A DNA stretch of 64,000 nt from contig CAMCXI010000001.1 in NCBI GenBank assembly GCA_945883335.1, positions 308,213 to 372,212 on the forward strand. The letters are read 5' to 3'. The stretch comes from Candidatus Methylopumilus universalis (GTDB lineage Bacteria; Pseudomonadota; Gammaproteobacteria; Burkholderiales; Methylophilaceae). Position 1 is the first letter of the stretch, and every line of letters begins with the position of its first letter. The position numbers were made by a program, and so were the translations under genes. Shown in pieces: positions 38,775 to 46,719 of this stretch. Below the pieces are notes generated by a model. It saw only the letters and a list, made by a program, of their open reading frames with translations, was not told the DNA's origin and did not search any database.

Positions 38775-39347
38775 TTAAGCTTGTGCGTTTCTACGACGAC
38801 GAGCAATAAAGCCCATTACGCCAGCACCCATTAAAAGCATCGCTGAGGTGTCTGCTTCTGGGACTGGGGTTGTAATGCTAGCTAAATTGTATTGTGTGGT
38901 TAATAGAGTTGACACATTACTAAAACCTGAAAACGTTCCTGACCCTGAAGCCCCTGTAAATAGACCTTCACCCCCAGTAGTTATAGTGTTCCCAGCAAAC
39001 GAGATATCGCCATTAACATCGGGTGCGGTCACAAACGTAAATGTGAAAGTTCCAAACATTTTGTCACCAGCTTTTGATGTGTTTGTAAAGACGCATCCAC
39101 TCGAACAATAACCAAAAGAATCAAAAGTTGTATGGCTAAATAGGCTGAAGGCGTGTTGAAGAGAATCATCACTGTTCGCAACTGCTAAGGATAATGTATG
39201 GTCTATGTAGCCTGTATTAGGACCAGTAAATATTGTAGAACTTGAACCTGTAAATACATCATCAAATCTATATGTCGCCGCATTCGCTGAAGCAGCGGCT
39301 AATGAAAGGACAATAGTTAAAATTGCTTTTTTGAAAGTTTTATTCAT
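38775..39347 (-). CDS. PEP-CTERM sorting-signal exported protein (second)
   Basis: 190 residues: signal peptide ending SANAATY, a Ser/Thr/Gly-rich ectodomain with two Cys (FGYCSSGCVF), and a C-terminal VPEADTSAML plus hydrophobic helix plus RRRRN, the PEP-CTERM signal. The ectodomain is unlike that of the gene 13 bp downstream although the anchors match. Function presumably at the cell surface; the substrate or partner cannot be told. Confidence 0.85.
   Translation of the reverse strand: MNKTFKKAILTIVLSLAAASANAATYRFDDVFTGSSSTIFTGPNTGYIDHTLSLAVANSDDSLQHAFSLFSHTTFDSFGYCSSGCVFTNTSKAGDKMFGTFTFTFVTAPDVNGDISFAGNTITTGGEGLFTGASGSGTFSGFSNVSTLLTTQYNLASITTPVPEADTSAMLLMGAGVMGFIARRRRNAQA
38820..38869. 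repeat. 50-bp exact repeat encoding the PEP-CTERM anchor, copy 2
   Basis: Identical to 38246-38295. The two flanking ectodomains do not align by eye. Confidence 0.9.
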
Positions 39348-39449
39348 TGTGTTTTTGACTTTAATTTCAGTTTTAGATAATTCTTAAAATATACACCCCA
39401 ATTAAGTCATCAATATTTCAATGGTCTATATCAATCGCATCCCTTAAAT

Positions 39450-40121
39450 TTATTTATGCGCCAAGATGATTGATCTAACACCCATAAACGTCATCTCTAC
39501 GCCTTTATTCTTTTCAAGCCACGTTGCTATATAACGGTAGCTCTTTCCACGTGCTTTAAGCCGCCTCATTTCACTAATGACCTTTTGCTCATCCTTTTTG
39601 GCTACCTTTACCCCATCGACAACTTCATAGCCAAAGCCAGCTTTACCACCAGTGAATTTACCTTGAGATTTCTTAAGTTGTTTTACTTCACGAATTCGAG
39701 TGGCGATACGTTCCTTTTCGAACGTGGCGAAGGCTGAAAGAATGGTAAAGATAATCGCTCCGATCCCGTTCCCAGTTACATCACCACCCAAGTCGATAAA
39801 GTGAACGTGGACTTTTCGCTCTTTCATTTCGTGAAGTACGTTTAAGGCGTTGCGTGTGTTACGAAAGGCTCGGTCGAGCTTTGGAAAGACGATTAAATCA
39901 CCCGCTTCAACTAAAGTGTTCAATTTGGAACCTTCAGGTCGATTTCCAAATTCAATCCCTCCACTCACGCCAGCTTCAACGAATATGTTTTCATCTAGCA
40001 GCTCTAGACCTTTGGAAATTGCGTAACTGAGGATTTGTCTTTTCTGCGCTTCGAGGCTTTCGCCTTCACGTGCTTGCGTTACCGTTGAAACACGAGCGTA
40101 ACCGTAAACAGCCATTTTCAT
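39450..40121 (-). CDS. Serine recombinase (resolvase/invertase family)
   Basis: 223 residues. The catalytic domain starts YGYARVSTVTQ with the nucleophilic Ser, followed by VFPKLDRAFRNTRNAL (R-rich active-site helix) and FATFEKERIATRIRE (E helix). A C-terminal HTH-like part (EMRRLKARGKSYRYIATWLEKN) follows. It may resolve cointegrates, invert DNA or mobilise the segment to its right. No invertible gene or terminal repeats were seen nearby. Start alternatives are two Met at residues 1 and 3. Confidence 0.92.
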   Translation of the reverse strand: MKMAVYGYARVSTVTQAREGESLEAQKRQILSYAISKGLELLDENIFVEAGVSGGIEFGNRPEGSKLNTLVEAGDLIVFPKLDRAFRNTRNALNVLHEMKERKVHVHFIDLGGDVTGNGIGAIIFTILSAFATFEKERIATRIREVKQLKKSQGKFTGGKAGFGYEVVDGVKVAKKDEQKVISEMRRLKARGKSYRYIATWLEKNKGVEMTFMGVRSIILAHK

Positions 40122-40405
40122 GCTAACATATTGAAATTGTTAAGATTATTCTCGTTTTAAGATGGATAAAAGTAAATCGATAAACGCCAACCATTACGCT
40201 AGATAAAGTCTGCTCTTGCAATGTTTACATTTGATAGCTATTTTTTTAATAGACTCACCACAGTATTGACTGGACTTCCCCCTCTTAGAATATACTTTGC
40301 CAAAGAGTTTTCTTGGTATTGGTTATAGAAAATATTTCATTAGTTTTGAGTATTGATTTAATATCAACGGCATTAATAAAGTAAATAATTTAAAGGTAGT
40401 CAGTC
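40122..40405. other. Divergent intergenic region, recombinase / YqhA
   Basis: 284 bp, AT-rich, without ORF. It must hold promoters for both divergent genes; I see no clear consensus or repeat. Confidence 0.5.
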
Positions 40406-40927
40406 ATGAAAACATCAATAAAACTTAAACCATTATCAGCTGTTTTATTTGGTAGTCGATGGTTACAAATGCCGCTTTATCTTGGATTAATTGTAGCTCA
40501 AGCAGTTTATGTGTATTTGTTTTGGGTTGAGTTGGGTCATCTCGTATCAGAAACGCCAACACTTACAGAAGAAAAAATTATGCTTTCAGTATTGGGCTTA
40601 ATTGATGTTGTGATGATTTCAAATCTCTTGATCATGGTGATTGTTGGTGGCTTTGAAACGTTTGTTTCTAGACTAGGACTTAAAGGTCACCCAGACGAGC
40701 CTGATTGGTTATCACATGTTAACGCCAATATCCTTAAAGTTAAGCTAGCCACAGCGATTATTGGGATTTCATCCATTCACTTGTTGAAGACATTTATTAA
40801 TGCTCACAATTTAGATGAAAAAACATTGTTATGGCAGGTGCTCATTCACCTTTCATTTGTAATCTCTGCTGTTGGGATTGCCGCTATTGATAGAATTATG
40901 GGAACAACGAAAACAAGCGAACATTAG
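40406..40927 (+). CDS. YqhA/UPF0114 family inner-membrane protein
   Basis: 173 residues with four membrane segments and the family blocks SRWLQMPLYLGLIVAQ, LGLIDVVMISNLLIMVIVGGFETFVSRL and VNANILKVKLATAIIGISSIHLLKTF. Members are widespread, function not established. It is preceded by AAAGGTAG. It lies between a serine recombinase and a pqqA copy, so it is part of the accessory region. Confidence 0.85.
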   Translation: MKTSIKLKPLSAVLFGSRWLQMPLYLGLIVAQAVYVYLFWVELGHLVSETPTLTEEKIMLSVLGLIDVVMISNLLIMVIVGGFETFVSRLGLKGHPDEPDWLSHVNANILKVKLATAIIGISSIHLLKTFINAHNLDEKTLLWQVLIHLSFVISAVGIAAIDRIMGTTKTSEH

Positions 40928-41042
40928 TTTTGTTTTCGCTTAGTTGCGATAATTAAATTTAAAACAATTCAATGAAACCATAGGAAGCTTCTATTAACTT
41001 TAGAAGCATCCTTGACAAGGTTCCGATCTCTGCGCAGATAAT

Positions 41043-41070
41043 AAAAAAGACAGCCTAGGCTGTCTTTTTT
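41043..41070 (-). terminator. Terminator of pqqA copy 1 (28-bp palindrome)
   Basis: A perfect palindrome with arms AAAAAAGACAGCCT and AGGCTGTCTTTTTT and no loop bases; an identical copy lies at 44158-44185 behind the second pqqA. Also ends transcripts of the UPF0114 gene if read from the plus strand. Confidence 0.88.
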
Positions 41071-41093
41071 CAAATAACAATTCTTTAAAAGAA

Positions 41094-41165
41094 TTATTTG
41101 TTCATTACGTACATTGTTACTTCAAAGCCGAAACGCATTTCTGTAGCTGCTGGTTTAGTCCACAT
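41094..41165 (-). CDS. pqqA: PQQ precursor peptide PqqA, copy 1
   Basis: A 23-residue ORF beginning [14 protein letters not shown] and continuing EVTMYVMNK. This is the PqqA pattern: MW-x-KP start, then E-V-T-x-Y, where the Glu (15) and Tyr (19) are cross-linked by the radical SAM enzyme PqqE to build pyrroloquinoline quinone. GGAG lies seven bases ahead of the ATG. A strong terminator follows 23 bp after the stop. No pqqB-E genes are present; only the peptide gene is here. The protein is identical to that of copy 2. Confidence 0.92.
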   Translation of the reverse strand: MWTKPAATEMRFGFEVTMYVMNK

Positions 41166-41295
41166 AATAATTCTCCAAATATTTGTTTAAGTTGCTTTGC
41201 AGTCAATGCATCGCGTTAAAAGAATGTTACGCTCACCATCAAAAGTTACACTATCAGTGTTCATGAATAATCACTAAGGATTTTCATTAACTTAT

Positions 41296-41793
41296 TTATT
41301 CTTCCAAAAGGCTTCTCAGCATCCATGCAGTTTTTTCATGTATGTCTAACCGTTGAGTCAAAAGGTCGGCTGTTGGCTGGTCATTAGCATCACTTGCTTT
41401 GTTAAAGGTCGATCTAGCTGTTCTTGCAACAGCTTCGTGCCCTTTAACCAGTGCTTTGATCATATCGATGGCTTTTGGTGGGCTAGTAGGCACATCGGGA
41501 AGAGAGGTTAGTTCTGAGAACTGATGATATGAGCCAGGTGCGAAATGTCCTAATGAGCGTATGCGCTCAGCAATTGGATCAACCGCATTCCATAGTTCTG
41601 TGTATTGCCCCATAAACATCAGATGCAGAGTATTGAACATCGGGCCGGTCACATTCCAATGAAAGTTATGTGTTGTTAAATATAGAGTGTAAGTGTCCGC
41701 AAGGAGTTTGGATAATTCATCAGCAATGGCCTGACGGTCTTTTTCATTAATACCGATATCTATTGTGTTGAGCTTGCTTATTTGTGTGGACAT
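41296..41793 (-). CDS. dps: Dps-family ferritin-like protein
   Basis: 165-residue four-helix-bundle protein that stores iron and protects DNA from oxidative damage. Landmarks: [24 protein letters not shown] and [25 protein letters not shown] supply the inter-subunit ferroxidase ligands (His, His, Asp, Glu), and the C-terminus keeps [12 protein letters not shown]. Normal length. It lies between pqqA copy 1 and the decayed att site, within the accessory region. Start ATG 41793 is preceded by AAAGGGGA. Confidence 0.93.
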   Translation of the reverse strand: MSTQISKLNTIDIGINEKDRQAIADELSKLLADTYTLYLTTHNFHWNVTGPMFNTLHLMFMGQYTELWNAVDPIAERIRSLGHFAPGSYHQFSELTSLPDVPTSPPKAIDMIKALVKGHEAVARTARSTFNKASDANDQPTADLLTQRLDIHEKTAWMLRSLLEE

Positions 41794-41890
41794 TAATTTT
41801 CCCCTTTAAGGTTATTCCTCCCAATATGGGTAGTTAATCCTAATTAAGCAATTTTTATTATTTGATGAATGCCAAAATACCATAAATCCG

Positions 41891-41974
41891 CAATTTCGTG
41901 AATCCCGACATTTTGGAATTGCGTACAAAAGTATGTACAAAATTTGAACTGTAAAACAGCTTAGGGTTAGCGTA
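41891..41974. repeat. Dispersed ~85-bp repeat, copy 2
   Basis: Core TGAATCCCGACATTTT and a trailing AAAACAGCTTAGGGTTAGCG align with copies 1 (31.4 kb) and 3 (44.1 kb). It lies just left of the decayed tRNA end at 41991. Confidence 0.75.
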
Positions 41975-41990
41975 GAGGATTCTTGGGCTA

Positions 41991-42014
41991 GGATTCGATC
42001 CCCGCACATCCACA
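41991..42014 (+). repeat. Decayed third copy of the tRNA-Lys 3' end
   Basis: GGATTCGATCCCCGCACATC followed by CACA matches the T-arm and acceptor end of tRNA-Lys (GGGTTCGATCCCCGCACAGC...) with few changes; the anticodon arm is lost. The next ~100 bp also resemble the sequence just right of the intact tRNA (42061-42110 vs 31321-31360), so it is an old att junction. Confidence 0.75.
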
Positions 42015-42175
42015 AGAATTTTCAATATAAATAATGGGTTAAAATAAATTTCAGCTTTTTTTCGTCCAAAATTTCAATGCAGACCTAATGTGTGGTTTTT
42101 TTCGGAAATCACGACATTAGCTAAAGCTCGAATCTTTGTCATCATTCAGTCATATATTTTCATTATCATCGAAAT

Positions 42176-42499
42176 ATGGAAAATAAAATAGCAGTCAGAG
42201 CTTTTTTAGCGTTAGGGCAGGAAAGTCGCCTTAATGTATTTCGTTTAATCGTTCAAAAAGGCGATATTGGGCTTACGCCTAAAGATATAGTTGAAGTTCT
42301 TGGCATTCCCAATGCTACCTTGAGCTTTCATCTCAAAGAGCTACTACAAGCAGATTTGATCGTAGTTGAGCGTGTAAGCCGTAATCTATTTTATCGTCCC
42401 AATCCTTCAATCATCAGTGAGCTAAGTGCATTTCTAATGGAAAACTGCTGTGGTGGTAAAAGCTGTGCTCCAGTTCTAATTAACCGGTTAGGCAAATAA
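42176..42499 (+). CDS. arsR: ArsR-family arsenic-responsive repressor
   Basis: 107-residue winged-helix protein: LGQESRLNVFRLIVQKG, then HTH LTPKDIVEVLGIPNATLSFHLKELLQADLI and wing ERVSRNLFYRP. The C-terminal NCCGGKSC supplies three Cys likely to bind As(III); the E. coli-type ELCVC motif in the HTH helix is absent, so this is a C-terminal-cysteine ArsR variant. It heads the arsR-arsC-acr3 operon, overlapping arsC by one base. Confidence 0.92.
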   Translation: MENKIAVRAFLALGQESRLNVFRLIVQKGDIGLTPKDIVEVLGIPNATLSFHLKELLQADLIVVERVSRNLFYRPNPSIISELSAFLMENCCGGKSCAPVLINRLGK

Positions 42500-42987
42500 T
42501 GAAGCAATACAACATTCTCTTTCTTTGTACTCACAACTCATCTCGTTCGATTTTAGGTGAAGCGCTAGCGTCAACACATACGAGTGGATGCTTTGTGGGT
42601 TACTCAGCAGGATCAACACCCGGCAAATCGATTAACCCAATTGCAGAAGAATTGGCCTTGGAAATGGGTTATTCAAAAACAAAGATGTATTCAAAAAGTT
42701 GGGATGAATTTGCTAAGCCAGATGCGCCTCAAATGGACTTTATTATTACCGTCTGTGATAGTGCTGCAAATGAAGAGTGTCCAGTTTGGATAGGCCATCC
42801 TGCCACAGCGCACTGGGGGTTCCCCGATCCATCTAAAGTAGAAGGTAGCGATGACGATAAAAGAAAAGCCTTCAAATCTGTAATGAACGGGCTAAAACAA
42901 AAAATAGATGCTTTTGCTTTATTACCGTTAGAAAAATTAGATCACGCCAGCATCGAAAACGAATTAAGAAAGTTAGCCAGCACATGA
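42499..42987 (+). CDS. arsC: Arsenate reductase, LMW-phosphatase type
   Basis: 162 residues with the low-molecular-weight phosphatase loop [10 protein letters not shown] (C-x5-R) at residues 9-17, the [14 protein letters not shown] block, and [15 protein letters not shown] supplying the redox Cys used with thioredoxin. HWGFPDPS provides the general-acid Asp. It reduces As(V) to As(III), which Acr3 exports. Its last four bases overlap acr3. Confidence 0.93.
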   Translation: MKQYNILFLCTHNSSRSILGEALASTHTSGCFVGYSAGSTPGKSINPIAEELALEMGYSKTKMYSKSWDEFAKPDAPQMDFIITVCDSAANEECPVWIGHPATAHWGFPDPSKVEGSDDDKRKAFKSVMNGLKQKIDAFALLPLEKLDHASIENELRKLAST

Positions 42988-44021
42988 GCCAAATCATACA
43001 GAAACTATCATTTTTAGATCGCTATTTAACAGTATGGATATTTGCTGCGATGGCACTCGGGATTAGCTTGAGCTATTTCATTCCTAGTGTAGAGACTTTC
43101 ATTAATCAGTTTCAAAGTGGCACTACGAATATTCCGATTGCGATTGGTTTGATACTCATGATGTACCCGCCATTCGCAAAAGTGAAATACGAAGAGTTGC
43201 CAGATGTGTTCAGAGACAAACGAGTGTTTGGTTTAGCAATTCTTCTTAATTGGATCATTGCGCCAACGCTCATGTTCTTCCTGGCCATCACATTTGTTCC
43301 TAATCAACCTGAGTATATGGCTGGGCTTATATTGATTGGTATCGCCCCTTGTATTGCGATGGTTATTGTGTGGAATGATATTGCCAAAGGCTCAACAGAG
43401 TACGCCGCAGGATTGGTCGCATTTAATGCTGTATTTCAAGTGTTGTTCTTTAGTCTTTATGCTTACTTCTTCTTAACTGTCTTACCTCCTTATTTCGGTT
43501 TTACAGGTTCGGTCGTCAACATCACGATTGGAGAAATTGCCAAGAGCGTATTCATCTATTTGGGTATTCCTTGTATTGCAGGTTTGATGACTAGATACAC
43601 CATGCTCAAGTTTGTTTCAAAAGATTGGTATCAAAATACCTTTGTGCCTAAGATAGGCAAGATCACTTTGATCGCTTTATTATTTACTATCGTTGTGATG
43701 TTTAGTCTCAAGGGAAAACTGATTCTTCAACTGCCAATGGATGTAGTAACAATCGCAGTTCCATTACTCATTTATTTTGTTTTGATGTTCTTAATAACCT
43801 TTGTGATGACAACTAAGATGGGGGTTGATTACAAACGCTGCTGTACTCTTTCCTTTACAGCCGCTAGTAATAACTTCGAACTGGCTATTGCAGTAGCTAT
43901 CGCTGTATTTGGAATCAATTCAGGGGCAGCATTCGCCGCTGTGATCGGCCCCCTAGTTGAGGTGCCGATTATGGTTGGCTTAGTGTCTGTAGCTTTGTGG
44001 ATTAAGAGTAAATATTTTTAG
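42984..44021 (+). CDS. acr3: Arsenite efflux permease Acr3
   Basis: 345-residue ten-segment membrane protein of the bile/arsenite/riboflavin transporter superfamily. The functional Cys is in [35 protein letters not shown], the characteristic Acr3 block, and [20 protein letters not shown] follows near the C-terminus. It exports As(III) made by ArsC. Last gene of the operon; no dedicated terminator was seen before the dispersed repeat that follows. Confidence 0.95.
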   Translation: MSQIIQKLSFLDRYLTVWIFAAMALGISLSYFIPSVETFINQFQSGTTNIPIAIGLILMMYPPFAKVKYEELPDVFRDKRVFGLAILLNWIIAPTLMFFLAITFVPNQPEYMAGLILIGIAPCIAMVIVWNDIAKGSTEYAAGLVAFNAVFQVLFFSLYAYFFLTVLPPYFGFTGSVVNITIGEIAKSVFIYLGIPCIAGLMTRYTMLKFVSKDWYQNTFVPKIGKITLIALLFTIVVMFSLKGKLILQLPMDVVTIAVPLLIYFVLMFLITFVMTTKMGVDYKRCCTLSFTAASNNFELAIAVAIAVFGINSGAAFAAVIGPLVEVPIMVGLVSVALWIKSKYF

Positions 44022-44029
44022 GTATTCTT

Positions 44030-44118
44030 TCGAAAATGTGATGAATCCCGACATTTTCGAAATGCGTTCAAAGATATTTACAAAATCGCAGTTAACAAAC
44101 ATCTTAGGATTAGCGTGC
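44030..44118. repeat. Dispersed ~85-bp repeat, copy 3
   Basis: TCGAAAATGT and ACATTTTCGA flank GATGAATCCCG, giving a near-perfect 10-bp stem; the trailing TTAACAAACATCTTAGGATTAGCG matches copies 1 and 2. It lies directly after acr3. Confidence 0.75.
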
Positions 44119-44157
44119 GGTTTCCCTCAAGCATGTAACCATCCACCCACAGTCAAT

Positions 44158-44185
44158 AAAAAAGACAGCCTAGGCTGTCTTTTTT
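44158..44185 (-). terminator. Terminator of pqqA copy 2 (28-bp palindrome)
   Basis: Identical to the palindrome at 41043-41070. Confidence 0.88.
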
Positions 44186-44207
44186 AAACAACAATTCTTA
44201 AAAAGAA

Positions 44208-44279
44208 TTATTTGTTCATTACGTACATTGTTACTTCAAAGCCGAAACGCATTTCTGTAGCTGCTGGTTTTGTCCACAT
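44208..44279 (-). CDS. pqqA: PQQ precursor peptide PqqA, copy 2
   Basis: 23 residues, same peptide as copy 1, with a single silent change (ACA for ACT at Thr-3). The GGAG ribosome-binding site is three bases farther from the ATG (ten instead of seven). Glu-15 and Tyr-19, the residues joined to form PQQ, are kept. The conservation of the leader and terminator in both copies suggests both are functional. About 3.1 kb from copy 1. Confidence 0.92.
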   Translation of the reverse strand: MWTKPAATEMRFGFEVTMYVMNK

Positions 44280-44410
44280 AATAATAATTCTCCAAATGTT
44301 TGTTTAATTTGCTTTGCACTCATTGCATAGCGTTGGATGAATAATACCCTTCTCATCAAAAGTCACGCTATCAGTGTTCATGAATAAACACTCATGATTT
44401 TCATTAACTT

Positions 44411-44802
44411 GAACACTAGGTTTTAATATTTACCCATCATTTCTTGAACTATGGCGCGCTAGATTAATCTAGTAACAGTCGGTTACCCAATCCATGATTG
44501 CCTCCTTAAAAGTTTATTGATTTAAATATAGGACTGAATAATTTAATCAAAGTTTTATTGATGAACTAAGTAAGATCATGAGTTTGACTTACATTATTCA
44601 ATGACTTTTTTTCAAAACAATCGGAGGGCTCGCGAGCCTTAAAAAGGTATTCCGAATGAATGTGGAGTAAAGGCAAGATGAAACAACGTATACTTATTAG
44701 CATAGTTTTGCATCCACTTCGTTCATCAAATGAAGTCTTAAAAAAACAATCAAAAGCGGTCAGCGTACTTAAGGCTAGGAATCGCTTAACAAAGTAAAAA
44801 AC
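44411..44802. other. Region between pqqA copy 2 and the ABC transporter
   Basis: No gene I can confirm. It holds a minus-strand mini-ORF 44469-44495 (MDWVTDCY) with a perfect GGAGG site, followed by a CTAGATTAATCTAG palindrome, and a plus-strand 39-codon ORF 44678-44797 (begins MKQRILISIVLHPLRS, basic) with GGAG upstream. Both are candidates only. Confidence 0.4.
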
Positions 44803-46647
44803 ATGTTTAAACGTTTTGAACAATTTATTAATCCATTTACTGAGAGCATGATTGCTAGGCCGCATCAAAGCTTCTGGAAATTTGCTTGGGGCTGCACCAA
44901 AGGCTTTAGGCCTTACTTAGCCGGAATGACCATATTTACGGGATTGGTGGCTGCGTTCGAAGCATTGTTGTTTGCAATGATGGGCAAGGTTGTCGATTGG
45001 CTTAGCCACATTCCACCGGCTGAGATTTGGTCCCGAGAGGGTGAGCACTTGGTTTGGTTATCCATTGTGCTGATTTTGAGTGTGGCCTTCATTGCATTTC
45101 AAACGCTTTTTAAGCATCAGACTTTAGCGGGTAATTTTCCGATGCGTTTGCGCTGGAATTTCCATCGCCTCATGCTTAATCAAAGCATGAGTTTTTATCA
45201 AGATGAGTTTGCAGGAAGAGTGGCTGCAAAAGTAATGCAAACTGCGCTCGCGGTTCGCGATGTATGGTTTATTGTTGGCGACATTATGGTGTATGTGGTG
45301 GTGTACTTTGGCAGTATGGTCGCGATCGTAGGTTTTTTTAATCCACTCATTATGTTGCCATTTTTAGCTTGGCTGGTCGCCTATGTCATTTCATTGAGTT
45401 ACTTTGTCCCTAAATTAAGTAAGCTCTCGCAACATCAAGCGGATGCAAGAAGCTTAATGACGGGACGAATTACCGATGCTTATACCAACATCAGCACGGT
45501 GAAGTTATTTTCACATGCTGGACGAGAGGCTGCTTATGCACGTTCGGCGATGCACGAGTTTTTAGGATCTGTGCATGGCCAAATGCGTCGGGTTAGCCAA
45601 GTAGAAATCGTGAATCATCTCTTAAACATGTTACTGATTATCGCCACGGGATTCTTGGCCTTATGGTTGTGGAGCATTAACGAGCTGACAATCGGTGGGT
45701 TAGCTGCGGCAACCGCCATGTCGCTCCGTTTAAATGGCATATCACATTGGGTGATGTGGGAAATGACCTCGTTATATGAACAAGTGGGTACCGTTCAAGA
45801 TGGGATGAATACGCTGACGATTGATAATAAAATTAATGATCGCGCAGATGCAAAGCCGCTGGTAGTTAAACACGGTGAAGTTAAGTTTGATCGAGTGGAT
45901 TTTGGCTACAACCATGATCAGCAAGAGACTAACAAAAAGATTGTGTTGGAATCGCTCAATATCAACATTAAGCCTGGTGAGAAAGTGGGCTTGGTGGGAC
46001 GCTCAGGTGCAGGAAAATCGACAATTGTTAATTTGCTTTTGCGATTTTATGAAGTTGAAAATGGGGCAATTCTAATTGATGGTCAAAATATCAATACAGT
46101 GACACAGAACTCTTTGCGTGCTCAGATTGGCATGGTCACGCAGGACACTTCTTTGTTGCACCGTAGTGTGCGTGACAATATTTTGTATGGTCGTCCAGAG
46201 GCAACGGACGCGGATATGATAGCCGCGGCAAAACGTGCCGAGGCGCATGAATTCATTATGCACCTAAGTGATTCAAAAGGTCGTACAGGCTATGATGCCC
46301 ATGTGGGTGAAAGAGGTGTCAAGTTATCTGGTGGTCAACGTCAACGAATTGCGATTGCCCGTGTCATGCTAAAAGATGCGCCTATTTTATTGCTGGATGA
46401 GGCAACTAGCGCGCTAGATTCTGAAGTGGAAACAGTTATTCAGGCGAGTTTGTATGACCTAATGCAAGGAAAAACCGTTGTGGCGATTGCGCATCGTTTA
46501 TCGACTATCGCGGCGATGGACAGGTTAATTGTATTGGAAAACGGTAAGATTGTTGAAGAGGGTTCTCATCCCGACTTGCTAAAATTAGGTGGGTTATATG
46601 CGAGTCTTTGGACCCATCAGCGCGGTGATTTTTTGGGTGAGCAATAA
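44803..46647 (+). CDS. ABC transporter, fused permease and ATPase
   Basis: 614-residue half-transporter of the exporter type. N-terminal ~330 residues contain about six membrane segments; the C-terminal ATPase has Walker A GRSGAGKSTIV, Q-loop IGMVTQDTSLL, signature LSGGQRQRIAIA, Walker B ILLLDEATSALD and H-loop AIAHRLS. It would work as a homodimer. Substrate is not evident; MsbA/multidrug-like. It is not preceded by a partner gene, and the next gene begins about 70 bp downstream. Confidence 0.9.
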   Translation: MFKRFEQFINPFTESMIARPHQSFWKFAWGCTKGFRPYLAGMTIFTGLVAAFEALLFAMMGKVVDWLSHIPPAEIWSREGEHLVWLSIVLILSVAFIAFQTLFKHQTLAGNFPMRLRWNFHRLMLNQSMSFYQDEFAGRVAAKVMQTALAVRDVWFIVGDIMVYVVVYFGSMVAIVGFFNPLIMLPFLAWLVAYVISLSYFVPKLSKLSQHQADARSLMTGRITDAYTNISTVKLFSHAGREAAYARSAMHEFLGSVHGQMRRVSQVEIVNHLLNMLLIIATGFLALWLWSINELTIGGLAAATAMSLRLNGISHWVMWEMTSLYEQVGTVQDGMNTLTIDNKINDRADAKPLVVKHGEVKFDRVDFGYNHDQQETNKKIVLESLNINIKPGEKVGLVGRSGAGKSTIVNLLLRFYEVENGAILIDGQNINTVTQNSLRAQIGMVTQDTSLLHRSVRDNILYGRPEATDADMIAAAKRAEAHEFIMHLSDSKGRTGYDAHVGERGVKLSGGQRQRIAIARVMLKDAPILLLDEATSALDSEVETVIQASLYDLMQGKTVVAIAHRLSTIAAMDRLIVLENGKIVEEGSHPDLLKLGGLYASLWTHQRGDFLGEQ

Positions 46648-46719
46648 TTAGCATGCCTGCGATCAAAAAGGGTAAATGTATGTTTGTAAACTTTAGTGTC
46701 AATATGGCGGCTTAATCAC

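Larger units (their letters stand above)
41040..41290. repeat. pqqA cassette duplication, left copy
   Basis: Terminator, pqqA and about 120 bp of leader align with 44155-44410. The leader keeps blocks such as TTCATGAACACTGATAG (minus strand) but has many changes elsewhere, so the duplication is not recent. Confidence 0.8.
44155..44410. repeat. pqqA cassette duplication, right copy
   Basis: Aligns with 41040-41290 through terminator, pqqA and leader; alignment ends near the AAGTTAATGAAAATC motif (minus strand), which is present in both. Confidence 0.8.

Noticed and set aside
41812..42015. 67-codon minus-strand ORF
   Set aside because: It runs through the dispersed repeat and the decayed tRNA end, so its coding pattern is accidental.
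31282..44410. Restriction-modification, toxin-antitoxin or known anti-phage defence genes in the island
   Set aside because: No methyltransferase, nuclease, abortive-infection or CBASS-type motif found; the unknown small proteins cannot be assigned to any of these.
44566..44868. 100-codon minus-strand ORF
   Set aside because: It overlaps the start of the ABC transporter gene antisense and has no recognisable protein features.
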